Source: Butyrivibrio sp. AC2005
GTDB taxonomy: Bacteria; Bacillota; Clostridia; Lachnospirales; Lachnospiraceae
Direction: 5' to 3'
Length of the DNA stretch: 64,000 nucleotides
NCBI RefSeq assembly: GCF_000424145.1
Contig: NZ_AUJI01000011.1
Span: 124,001-188,000, forward strand
The notes under the pieces were generated by a model. That model did not search any database. It worked only from the letters and a program-made list of their open reading frames with translations, and had not been told where the DNA came from. The translations under genes and the position numbers were made by a program. Below are positions 7,975-15,262 of this stretch, piece after piece. How positions within the stretch are numbered: the first letter of the stretch is position 1; every line of letters begins with the position of its first letter.

Positions 7975-9357
7975 TCAGATAAGACTCTTTAAAATATAAA
8001 CACCATCATGCATAGCATTAAGATAAATATATCCTCTGTCATCAACAACAACATCCTCAGCGGTTCCGAGAGGCTTATTGGGCATCTTTACATCGAAGCA
8101 GAGCTTCTCAGGGTTCGGAGGAATGAAGTATGCAATCTCCTTCGGTACATAAGGATCTGAAATATCATAAACGCGAAGTCCTGCATGGAAGTAGCAGTCA
8201 TACGCACGATCCTTGTTGTTCTCAAGCCAGGGCTTTCCTGTCATGGGCTCATGCAGATTGTGAGGACCAAAGGAAGTCGGGAAGTCATCACCAAGCTGGT
8301 TGAAGTTCTTGTAAGGGAAGTCCTCGGGGACTTCAGGGTAGGGCAGGATGGAAATCAGTACCGGATCCTCTTTGTTGCTGATATCAAACATTTCGATACC
8401 GCAGAAGGAGTGTACTCCGAACTGTTCGTACTGAGCCTTTCCATAGGTCCACTGACGCTCGCCCTCCTGCATTCCGATAGCATAATTTGTTCCAAGTACA
8501 GGCATGAAGGTGTGGCAGAGTGCGCCGCCAAACTTTGTTGCAAAGGGTGGTGTCATCTTGCATTCACCGATAACCTGAGGCCATTCGGGATTTGAGATAT
8601 CAAGAATCTTAAAGCCACCTCCTGCGCAGCTAAGATATGCAGTCTTTTCATCATCTCCGACATAAGGGAAATGAACAAAACCGGGATATGTGTTATATCC
8701 CTGCCAGCCGTTCCATTCCTTTTTTCTTGTCTTTTCTGTCTGATTCCCGAAAAACTGTCCGGGATTCCACCAGCGACCAACCTCACGGGGATTGGTGGGA
8801 TCAGAGATATCTACTATTCTGTAAATGAAATCCTTGAAACCAACTGCTGTTGCGGAGAGATGCATATATTTTCCGCCATTATAGGTAAAGCGGTGTACAC
8901 CTGAACCGGGAGTTCCATCAGGCTCACCTGTTGACCAGAAGGAGAGCTTCTTGGGATGCTCAGGATCTTCTTTTAATGAAAAAATGTGAACTCCACCGGG
9001 AGCGGGAGTAAAGTTTTCAGGTGCAGGACCGTGCAGGAATTCAAGGCAGTTTCCGTTTGAAACAATCATAAGATCATCTGCAATCTGAACCTTAGGTGTT
9101 GACATATAAGGATATTTCTCGGGATCCATAACAGGCATGTACTGCACATGTCTGGGATTGGCAGGATCTGTCACATCGAGAATCTCAACACCGTTTCCGT
9201 AGAAACAGCCTCCGTATAAATAGTATTTTCCGTCCTTGGTCTTATATAACTGTGACTGGAAAAGGTAGTGATTGTCACAATCATGGTGCGCAAGCACCTC
9301 CATATTCTTAATATATCCCTCATTTCCGGGACTTTTTGCGTAGAATTTTTCGCTCAT
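7975..9357 (-). CDS. LVIVD-repeat beta-propeller protein of unknown function
   Basis: The start chosen is the ATG at 9355-9357, preceded by GGAGG; a longer upstream frame has no ribosome site. The 460-residue product contains at least five LVIVD-type repeats (VEILDVTDPANPRHV, YRIVDISDPTNPREV, FKILDISNPEWPQVI, IEMFDISNKEDPVLI, LRVYDISDPYVPKEI), which build a beta-propeller. There is no signal peptide, so it is probably cytoplasmic. It is divergent from the chalcone-isomerase-like gene across a 456-bp regulatory gap and collinear with the LysR gene, which ties it to the same pathway. A catalytic role, for example as a lyase or hydrolase of the pathway, is possible but no active site can be named. 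Confidence 0.75.
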   Translation of the reverse strand: MSEKFYAKSPGNEGYIKNMEVLAHHDCDNHYLFQSQLYKTKDGKYYLYGGCFYGNGVEILDVTDPANPRHVQYMPVMDPEKYPYMSTPKVQIADDLMIVSNGNCLEFLHGPAPENFTPAPGGVHIFSLKEDPEHPKKLSFWSTGEPDGTPGSGVHRFTYNGGKYMHLSATAVGFKDFIYRIVDISDPTNPREVGRWWNPGQFFGNQTEKTRKKEWNGWQGYNTYPGFVHFPYVGDDEKTAYLSCAGGGFKILDISNPEWPQVIGECKMTPPFATKFGGALCHTFMPVLGTNYAIGMQEGERQWTYGKAQYEQFGVHSFCGIEMFDISNKEDPVLISILPYPEVPEDFPYKNFNQLGDDFPTSFGPHNLHEPMTGKPWLENNKDRAYDCYFHAGLRVYDISDPYVPKEIAYFIPPNPEKLCFDVKMPNKPLGTAEDVVVDDRGYIYLNAMHDGVYILKSLI

Positions 9358-9813
9358 TAAAACCTCCGTATAACTGAGCCTAAGGGCTACTGTTTGTGGT
9401 AGATGTCTTAGGTCTTTACATAATATTAGACAACTTAATTTAGGGATTTCTGCCAATGTTTTAAACTCTTTTTCTATACTTCGATAATAATCCCCGCGTC
9501 GAAAATTAGTCCAATACCTATGTTGTGAGTTATCTATATCAAATTTGTTATTAAAAACTAAAAATATTGATATTTTTTTTCAAAACACATTTGTGCCTAT
9601 AATTGCGTTGGCAAATATGAACAAAACACATCAGGGTTTCAAACGGTTTATGGCAAATCTATACAACTTACAGGAGTTAGGGTTCCTGTATAAATGAAAA
9701 ATCTGCCAATTACTATTTTCTACCTTTAATGAGTAAACGTATTTAATGGTTTGCTTTAAACCGTAACAACACCCGCATTCAGGTTTTGTTAAGTGTATTA
9801 GGAGGTTATTCAA
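9358..9813. promoter_or_regulatory. 456-bp divergent control region of the catabolic island
   Basis: No coding sequence was found. The rightward promoter has TATAAT at 9598-9603, and the LysR-type box TTGATATTTTTTTTCAA at 9567-9583 ends 14 bp before it. The roughly 200-nt leader that would follow holds a direct repeat TGGCAAAT (9609-9616 and 9651-9658, 42 bp apart), AAACGGTTT at about 9641-9649, an inverted repeat TACAGGA/TCCTGTA (9669-9690) and GGTTT-GCTTT-AAACC near 9750-9765. GGAGG at 9801-9805 serves the next gene. The leader structure is not one of the riboswitch classes I recognise. Confidence 0.55.
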
Positions 9814-10665
9814 ATGGCTTATGAATTTAATCTTATGAGAAGTCTCATATATGTAGGACTTGCTAAGGAAGAGTACAGAGCTAAACTTGAGCACTGGCTT
9901 TACAATCATCATGTTCCGGAAAGTATCAGCAAGTTTTCCCCATATGTAACTAAATATGCATTTTATCAGGCATATCCGACTCCACCTGAGGGTGACAGAT
10001 TCGGTGCAAGAAAAATGCAGCTTACCGAGCACTACTGGCTTGTAAATGAGCATCTTCCTGAGATGGCAAACAACATTTTCCAGGAGTTTATGCCCATGGA
10101 TGTACTCAGATGGCAGGGATGCATTCCTGATGTAGACAGCGCAACGGTACATGACAATGCAGAGTCGGGAGATGCAGGAAGAGCAGTAGGCGGAGGAGAT
10201 TTTCCTCCATTCATCTTTGCTTTTGTTCCGATCAACTGGGAGGAAGACTTTAAGGGGAAAGAGAGAACACCTGTAAACGGACCTAATTTCCGCTGGCAGT
10301 TCCTTATCCAGTATCCGGAAGGATGCTCTAAGGACGAGGGTGAGAGATGGTTCCATGAGGAAGTGGTTCCTTTCCTTACAGGAAGCGTAAGAGTAAACAG
10401 ACTTGTGAGCAGCAAGGTAAAGGTTAACTACGGCGCACCTTCAGCTCAGTTTGACAGACTGGTTGAGGTATGGTTCGACGGTCCGGAAGAGTGGTATGAC
10501 CTTTGCGTCAACCTCGCTAAGGACAAGCTTAAGAAGCCTGAATGGGCACAGCAGGATACCTTCCCGTTCCTTAAGCCCCAGCACAATATAGCATCAATGT
10601 TCCTTGGAGACAGATGCACTTCCGATAACCTGACCCAGTACCGCGGATTTATAACAATGAGATAA
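9814..10665 (+). CDS. Bacterial chalcone isomerase-like protein (EthD/dimeric alpha-beta barrel fold)
   Basis: This 283-residue protein is recalled as closely matching the flavonoid-pathway chalcone isomerase of Eubacterium ramulus along its whole length. Shared blocks include MRSLIYV (residues 8-14), PYVTKYAFY (43-51), GDRFG (60-64), MQLTEH.WLV (68-77), FPFLKP and YRG.ITMR at the end. That enzyme interconverts chalcones and flavanones. Its recalled catalytic pair is His33 and Asp79; here His33 is present and position 79 is Glu. The start ATG has a strong GGAGG. It is the first gene of the cluster and divergent from the LVIVD gene. Plausible alternatives are a related isomerase (for example for flavanonols) or another EthD-fold enzyme. 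The fold and homology are likely; the substrate is inferred. Confidence 0.72.
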   Translation: MAYEFNLMRSLIYVGLAKEEYRAKLEHWLYNHHVPESISKFSPYVTKYAFYQAYPTPPEGDRFGARKMQLTEHYWLVNEHLPEMANNIFQEFMPMDVLRWQGCIPDVDSATVHDNAESGDAGRAVGGGDFPPFIFAFVPINWEEDFKGKERTPVNGPNFRWQFLIQYPEGCSKDEGERWFHEEVVPFLTGSVRVNRLVSSKVKVNYGAPSAQFDRLVEVWFDGPEEWYDLCVNLAKDKLKKPEWAQQDTFPFLKPQHNIASMFLGDRCTSDNLTQYRGFITMR

Positions 10666-10668
10666 AAA

Positions 10669-11370
10669 ATGAAATTCATAGATAACGCCATAAAGGCAGG
10701 AAAAACAAACTTCATACTAATCGGCGAAGCCGGCTGTGGCAAGAGTGAGATAGCTTTAAACCTTGCCAAATATCTATCTGAAAACTGCGATAAAAAGGTT
10801 CATCTTTTCGATATGGACATGACAAAGCCACTTTTCAGATCAAGAGATGTTCTTAAGGAAGAGGCTCTATCCGACATAACTTTTCATTATGAGGAGCAGT
10901 TCTATGATGCGCCTACAGTAGTAGGAGGTGTAAGAGAATACCTTGCAAATGACGAGGAAATCGTGGTTATGGATGTCGGTGGAGACGATATCGGAGCAAG
11001 GTCAATCGGTGGCTTCATGATGGGAGCTGACAAGGAAAAGCTATGCGTCATGTATGTACTTAACTACTACAGACCATTTTGTCAGGACCTGAATCACATC
11101 GACAGATTCCTGAGTGAGATACTTGCAGTTTCAAGACTCTCTCTGAAAAATGTGCATTTCATAGATAATCCGAACATTGGAATCAGCACATCAGCGATGG
11201 AAACAGTCGACGGCTCAGCCATGATGAAAAGTCTGGTCGGTGAATACAAGGAAATTGAAATGACCTGCGCTGGCGAGGATCTGATAAATGAAGTACAGGG
11301 AAAAATAGATACAGATCTCATGCCACTGCATTTTTATCTGACATATGAGTGGCTTAGAGAGTGTTGCTAA
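10669..11370 (+). CDS. P-loop ATPase (MinD/SIMIBI-like), function unknown
   Basis: 233 residues. Walker A is GEAGCGKS (residues 19-26), the Walker B-like strand is EEIVVMDVGGDDIGA, and DMDMTKPLFRSRD after the second strand is typical of SIMIBI ATPases that act on partner proteins. It starts 3 bp after the chalcone-isomerase-like stop codon without a clear ribosome site, so it is probably translationally coupled. The position directly before the 2-oxoacid oxidoreductase subunits suggests a maturation, activation or metal/cofactor-insertion role for one of its neighbours. That is inference only; no named family was recognised. Confidence 0.7.
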   Translation: MKFIDNAIKAGKTNFILIGEAGCGKSEIALNLAKYLSENCDKKVHLFDMDMTKPLFRSRDVLKEEALSDITFHYEEQFYDAPTVVGGVREYLANDEEIVVMDVGGDDIGARSIGGFMMGADKEKLCVMYVLNYYRPFCQDLNHIDRFLSEILAVSRLSLKNVHFIDNPNIGISTSAMETVDGSAMMKSLVGEYKEIEMTCAGEDLINEVQGKIDTDLMPLHFYLTYEWLRECC

Positions 11371-11406
11371 AAAATAAGTAGAGCAAGGATGCTAATTTTT
11401 TAATGT

Positions 11407-11423
11407 CTTCCCCTTTGGGGCGC
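11407..11423 (+). repeat. Degenerate remnant of the dispersed hairpin cap
   Basis: CTTCCCCTTTGGGGCGC matches the first hairpin and the following GCGC of the long cap form seen at 49308 and, inverted, at 15017. The rest of the module is missing. It lies in the 86-bp gap before the ferredoxin gene. Confidence 0.5.
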
Positions 11424-11456
11424 AGTTAGTAATCTTTTCTACATAGGAGGTTTCAA

Positions 11457-11675
11457 ATGGCAAAATTTAAAGTAAGTGTAGTTGCCGAACGCTGTAAGAG
11501 CTGCGGTTACTGCATAAAGTACTGCCCTAAAAACGTTCTTGAAATTGGCACCGAAGTAAACGCCAAGGGCTATGAGTACGTTGTGGCAGCAAGAACTGAA
11601 GACTGCGTAGGGTGTCTGTCCTGCGGTCGTGTTTGTCCTGACGGGGCAATTGAAATCTACAAGGAGGGAGAATAA
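11457..11675 (+). CDS. 2-oxoacid:ferredoxin oxidoreductase delta subunit (2x[4Fe-4S] ferredoxin)
   Basis: This 72-residue protein has two classic cluster motifs: CKSCGYCIKYCP near the N-terminus and CVGCLSCGRVCP near the C-terminus, each CxxCxxCxxxCP. It passes electrons from the TPP-bound intermediate to an external ferredoxin. Start ATG with AGGAGG 6-7 bp upstream. It begins the four-subunit set (delta-alpha-beta-gamma), the gene order seen for 2-ketoisovalerate- and 2-ketoglutarate-type enzymes. The alpha subunit starts 2 bp after its stop. Confidence 0.92.
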   Translation: MAKFKVSVVAERCKSCGYCIKYCPKNVLEIGTEVNAKGYEYVVAARTEDCVGCLSCGRVCPDGAIEIYKEGE

Positions 11676-11677
11676 TC

Positions 11678-12766
11678 ATGGCAAGAACTTTTATGAAGGG
11701 CTCAGAAGCAGTTGCTGAAGCAGCTGTAAGAGCAGGCTGCAGATTTTTTGCAGGATATCCTATCACACCTCAGAACGAAGTGCCTGAGTATTTCTCAAGA
11801 AGACTTCCTGAAGTAGGTGGAACATTTATACAGGGTGAATCCGAAGTAGCATCAATCAACATGGTATATGGTGCAGCTTCAGCAGGTGTCAGAGCTATGA
11901 CATCATCATCATCACCAGGAATTGCTCTTAAGAGTGAGGGAATATCATACTGCGCAGCAGCGCGAATCCCCATGGTGTATGCAAACTTCGCAAGAGGAGG
12001 CCCGGGTGTTGGTTCTATCCAGCCTGCACAGATGGACTATTTTGAGGCTACAAAGGCAGCAGGAAACGGTGGTTTCCAGATGATCGTACTTGCACCTTCC
12101 ACAGTACAGGAAGCAGTGGATCTTACAGTAAAAGCCTTCGAGCTTGCTGACAGAGACAGAAATCCCGTACACATTCTTGCAGACGGTGTCATTGCAACAA
12201 TGATGGAGCCTGTAGAGCTTCCTGAAATGATGCCGGAGGAAAAGGTAAAAGAGATTAAAGATAGCAAGAGAAAGTGGGCCTGCGTTGGTCACCCTCTTGA
12301 TTATAAGAATCGTGCATGGATTGAGCCCGGCCACTGGCTTACCTCAAGACAACAGGAATGCAACGAGGAAGCAGCAGCACTCTACGAAACATGGAAAAAG
12401 AATGACGTGATGGTAGAGGAATACAAGGTAGAGGATGCTGAGATTATTCTGACAGCCTATGGAATCTCAGGAAGAATTGCAAAGTCTTCTGTTGATATTT
12501 TAAGAAGCAAGGGAATAAAGGTTGGTCTTATCAGACCTATTACACTTAATCCCTTCCCTACAGAGAGCTTTGAAAAGCTCGATTACAGCAAGGTTAAGGC
12601 AATCCTCGATGTCGAGATGTCAATCCCTGCACAGTATGCTACAGATGTTGAAGCAGTAGTAAGAAAGCGCTGCCCTGTTGAAAAGTGCCTGTGCTCAGGT
12701 GGAAATGTAATGTCAAGGGAAGCTGTTCTTGAGGCTGTAATGAAGATAGCAGGACAGGAGGCTTAA
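11678..12766 (+). CDS. 2-oxoacid:ferredoxin oxidoreductase alpha subunit (VorB/KorA type)
   Basis: 362 residues. The N-terminal pyrimidine-binding domain carries GYPITPQNEVPEYF (about 28-41), FIQGESEVASINMV with the TPP-activating Glu, and TSSSSPGIALKSEG. The C-terminal domain has the alternating beta-alpha pattern of transketolase-like domain II. Together with the beta, gamma and delta subunits it oxidatively decarboxylates a 2-oxoacid with CoA to acyl-CoA, CO2 and reduced ferredoxin. The neighbouring ptb-buk pair points to a short or branched acyl product such as isobutyryl or butyryl. Substrate preference cannot be read from sequence. GGGAG precedes the ATG; the spacing to the next gene is 1 bp. 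Confidence 0.92.
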   Translation: MARTFMKGSEAVAEAAVRAGCRFFAGYPITPQNEVPEYFSRRLPEVGGTFIQGESEVASINMVYGAASAGVRAMTSSSSPGIALKSEGISYCAAARIPMVYANFARGGPGVGSIQPAQMDYFEATKAAGNGGFQMIVLAPSTVQEAVDLTVKAFELADRDRNPVHILADGVIATMMEPVELPEMMPEEKVKEIKDSKRKWACVGHPLDYKNRAWIEPGHWLTSRQQECNEEAAALYETWKKNDVMVEEYKVEDAEIILTAYGISGRIAKSSVDILRSKGIKVGLIRPITLNPFPTESFEKLDYSKVKAILDVEMSIPAQYATDVEAVVRKRCPVEKCLCSGGNVMSREAVLEAVMKIAGQEA

Positions 12767-12767
12767 A

Positions 12768-13511
12768 ATGGCAGAACTTTTATATAGCAGAACAAAAACA
12801 ATTCAGGAAGATAAGGTATCAGGTTTTTGTCCCGGATGCATGCATTCCACAGTAATGAAGCTCATCGGTGAAGTAATAGATGAGATGGGGATTGTAGACA
12901 AAACAGCAGCAGTTCTCGGTATCGGTTGCTGCGGACTACAGATGGACTACATGGCCTATGACAATACAACAGCTCCTCATGGAAGAGCCTGCGCAGTAGC
13001 TACAGGTCTTAAGAGAGCTAATCCTGACACAATTTACTATACATATCAGGGTGACGGAGACCTTGCATCAATCGGACTTGCAGAGACAATGTCAGCTGCA
13101 AACAGAGGTGAGAATTTCACAGTTATTTTTGTAAATAACGGAATTTACGGTATGACCGGCGGACAGCTTGCTCCTACAACTCTTTTTGGAATGAAGGCAT
13201 CAACTGCACCTAAGGGACGTATAGCTGAGGAGCATGGTTATCCTATGCATGTCTGCGAGACACTTAACCAGCTCACAGCTCCTCAGTACCTTGTAAGAAC
13301 AAGCTGCAACAATCCGGGGAACGTTCTTAAGACAAAGCAGGCTATTAAGAAGGCTTTTGAATATCAGATTGCAGGAAAAGGCTTTTCACTTGTTGAGATA
13401 GTTACAAGCTGTCCTACTAACTGGGGACTTGATTCATTGAAGGCCCTTGATTTTCTTGAGGAAAACATGCTTAAAGAGTATCCGCTGGGCGTTATCAGGG
13501 ATAGAGGTTAA
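12768..13511 (+). CDS. 2-oxoacid:ferredoxin oxidoreductase beta subunit (TPP-binding)
   Basis: 247 residues with the thiamine-diphosphate motif GDGDLASIGLAE through VIFVNNGIYGMTGGQLAPTT (the GDG...N pattern), plus CPGCMHSTVMK near the N-terminus and GCCGLQMDYMA. The conserved Cys residues match the [4Fe-4S] ligands of the beta subunit. The start is 1 bp after the alpha-subunit stop and the gamma subunit follows after 11 bp, so all four subunits should be made from one message. Confidence 0.93.
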   Translation: MAELLYSRTKTIQEDKVSGFCPGCMHSTVMKLIGEVIDEMGIVDKTAAVLGIGCCGLQMDYMAYDNTTAPHGRACAVATGLKRANPDTIYYTYQGDGDLASIGLAETMSAANRGENFTVIFVNNGIYGMTGGQLAPTTLFGMKASTAPKGRIAEEHGYPMHVCETLNQLTAPQYLVRTSCNNPGNVLKTKQAIKKAFEYQIAGKGFSLVEIVTSCPTNWGLDSLKALDFLEENMLKEYPLGVIRDRG

Positions 13512-13522
13512 GGAGGAGAAAA

Positions 13523-14071
13523 ATGGAAACAAATTTATGTGTAGCCGGATTCGGCGGACAGGGTGTTATGACCCTTGGAAAATTTCTTGCTTCCGCAACC
13601 TGTGATTCAACAGATAAGAATGTTACGTTCTTCCCTTCCTATGGTGCGGAGCAGCGCGGTGGTACCGCTAACTGTTATGTCGTTATTTCCGATGAGATGA
13701 TCGGTGCTCCTCTTGGTGATGTTATGGATGATCTCATCGTAATGAACGGACCTTCACTCAATAAATTTATTGGGACTCTGAAAAGCGGTGGACGACTTTT
13801 CATAAACAGTTCCATCGTTAAGGACAAAATTGAAAGAGACGACGTGGAAATCGTTGAGGCACCTGTAACAGAGCTTGCTCTTGAGATGGGTAACGCAAAG
13901 GTTTTGAACGTTATCATGCTTGGTGTTTACGTAGGTTATACAGAGGTTGTTGCACCTGAAATAGTCTGGGGCACAGTAGAGCATAAGCTTTCATCCAAGC
14001 CGAAGCTCCTTCCGCTTAACAAGGCAGCTTTTGATAAGGGTCTTGAAATCGGTAGAGCAGCAAGAAAATAA
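13523..14071 (+). CDS. 2-oxoacid:ferredoxin oxidoreductase gamma subunit
   Basis: 182 residues. The N-terminal CVAGFGGQGVMTLGKFLA is the glycine-rich signature of the gamma domain (POR family), followed by PSYGAEQRGGTANCYVVIS and APVTELALEMGNAKVLNVIMLG. This domain helps bind CoA and completes the heterotetramer. GGAGGAG lies just before the ATG. It is the last subunit gene; phosphate butyryltransferase follows after 28 bp. Confidence 0.93.
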   Translation: METNLCVAGFGGQGVMTLGKFLASATCDSTDKNVTFFPSYGAEQRGGTANCYVVISDEMIGAPLGDVMDDLIVMNGPSLNKFIGTLKSGGRLFINSSIVKDKIERDDVEIVEAPVTELALEMGNAKVLNVIMLGVYVGYTEVVAPEIVWGTVEHKLSSKPKLLPLNKAAFDKGLEIGRAARK

Positions 14072-14099
14072 ACGGATTTTTTAAGAAAGAAGGAACATA

Positions 14100-15011
14100 A
14101 TGGTTTTTCATAATTTTGATGAACTCATTGCCAAGGTAAAGGGCGCGCCTGAAAAGAAGATAATGGCTGTGGCCTGCGCAAATGATGATCATACTCTTGA
14201 GGCTGTTGTTAATGCAAGACGAGAGGGAATCATCGAGCCTTTGCTGGTTGGCGATAAAAAGATAATTAAGGAAATTCTGGAAAAGCTTGGAGAGGATATC
14301 CCTGAGGAAAACATTTTTGATGTGCCTGCGGATGATCTTCAGAAAGCATGCGAGACAGCGGTTAAGCTTGTTCGCGAGGGCAGAGCTAATTTCCTTATGA
14401 AGGGTAAGGTAGATACAAAAATTATCTTAAAGGAAGTGGTTAATAAGGAATACGGACTAGGAACAGGTAAGCTTATGAGTCATTTTACAATGTTCCAGAT
14501 TCCTTCCTACCACAAGCTTATTCTTCCTGTTGATGGAGGAATGGTTACATATCCTGATCTTGAGCAGAAAAAGCAGATCATTGAGAACACGGTAGAAACA
14601 CTTAGAAGTATGGGGTACGACTGCCCTAAGGTTGGTGTTCTTGCCTGTGTTGAAAAGGTTAATCCTAAGATGCCTGAGTCTGTTGAGGCAGCTGAGCTTC
14701 AGAAGATGAATGAAAATGGGGAAATCAAGAACTGCATAGTGGAAGGACCTATTCAGTATGACTGCGTAATGAGAAAGGACCTTGCGGAGTTCAAGGGACT
14801 TGATTCTAAGATTGCAGGTGATCCTGATATTCTGGTTGCTCCAAACATCCATGCAGGAAACATCATGGGTAAGATGTATGCAATCAGCTGCGGTGGTAAA
14901 ATGGCAGGCTTCATAGTTGGTGCCAAGTGCCCTATTGTAATGGTTTCACGTGGCTCAACAGCAGAGGAGAAGTACCTTTCAATCGTAGTCTCTGCGGCTG
15001 CAGCAAATTAA
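14100..15011 (+). CDS. ptb: Phosphate butyryltransferase
   Basis: 303 residues of the phosphate acetyl/butaryl transferase family (KTAMEGK-like motif appears as RANFLMKGKVDTKIILKEVVNKEYGLGTGKLMSHF; C-terminal GAKCPIVMVSRGSTAEEKYLSI). It converts butyryl-CoA or a branched acyl-CoA plus phosphate to acyl phosphate. AAGGA precedes the ATG. It pairs with the butyrate kinase at 15263, but the two are separated by a 232-bp inverted-repeat element where most genomes have a short gap. In this cluster it would accept the acyl-CoA made by the upstream oxidoreductase. Confidence 0.92.
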   Translation: MVFHNFDELIAKVKGAPEKKIMAVACANDDHTLEAVVNARREGIIEPLLVGDKKIIKEILEKLGEDIPEENIFDVPADDLQKACETAVKLVREGRANFLMKGKVDTKIILKEVVNKEYGLGTGKLMSHFTMFQIPSYHKLILPVDGGMVTYPDLEQKKQIIENTVETLRSMGYDCPKVGVLACVEKVNPKMPESVEAAELQKMNENGEIKNCIVEGPIQYDCVMRKDLAEFKGLDSKIAGDPDILVAPNIHAGNIMGKMYAISCGGKMAGFIVGAKCPIVMVSRGSTAEEKYLSIVVSAAAAN

Positions 15012-15016
15012 GAAAT

Positions 15017-15248
15017 CCCCTCATCCGCCCTTCGGGCACCTGTCTTCGCTCCGCTTCGGTCCGCGCAAAGCCATCGTCCCCCGGACGATGTGCGCCCCCA
15101 AGGGGAAGGCAAAAAACATTTACATGTGCTGAAGGCAAAAAATATAGTCTTCCCCAAAGAGGTAGGCAAAAAACATTTACATGTGCTGAAGGCAAAAAAA
15201 ATAAAGCCTTCCCCTTGGGGGGAAGGTGCCCGAAGGGCGGATGAGGGG
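15017..15248. repeat. 232-bp MITE-like element with perfect 24-bp terminal inverted repeats (cap copy B)
   Basis: 15017-15040 is the exact reverse complement of 15225-15248 (the right end reads GGTGCCCGAAGGGCGGATGA and continues GGGG). The left part (15017 to about 15110) is an inverted long-form cap and the right part (15206-15248) is a direct short-form cap. Between them lies a 57-bp direct repeat (units at 15108 and 15165, the second partial) containing GGCAAAAAACATTTACATG. No open frame of its own is credible. It lies between ptb and buk, just before the buk ribosome site (AAAGGAG). Confidence 0.92.
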
Positions 15249-15262
15249 AAAAGGAGAACGAA

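Noticed and set aside
9604-9813. Riboswitch in the leader of the isomerase-like gene
   Set aside because: Several small hairpins can be drawn, but none matches a riboswitch consensus that I know and there is no clear terminator/antiterminator pair.
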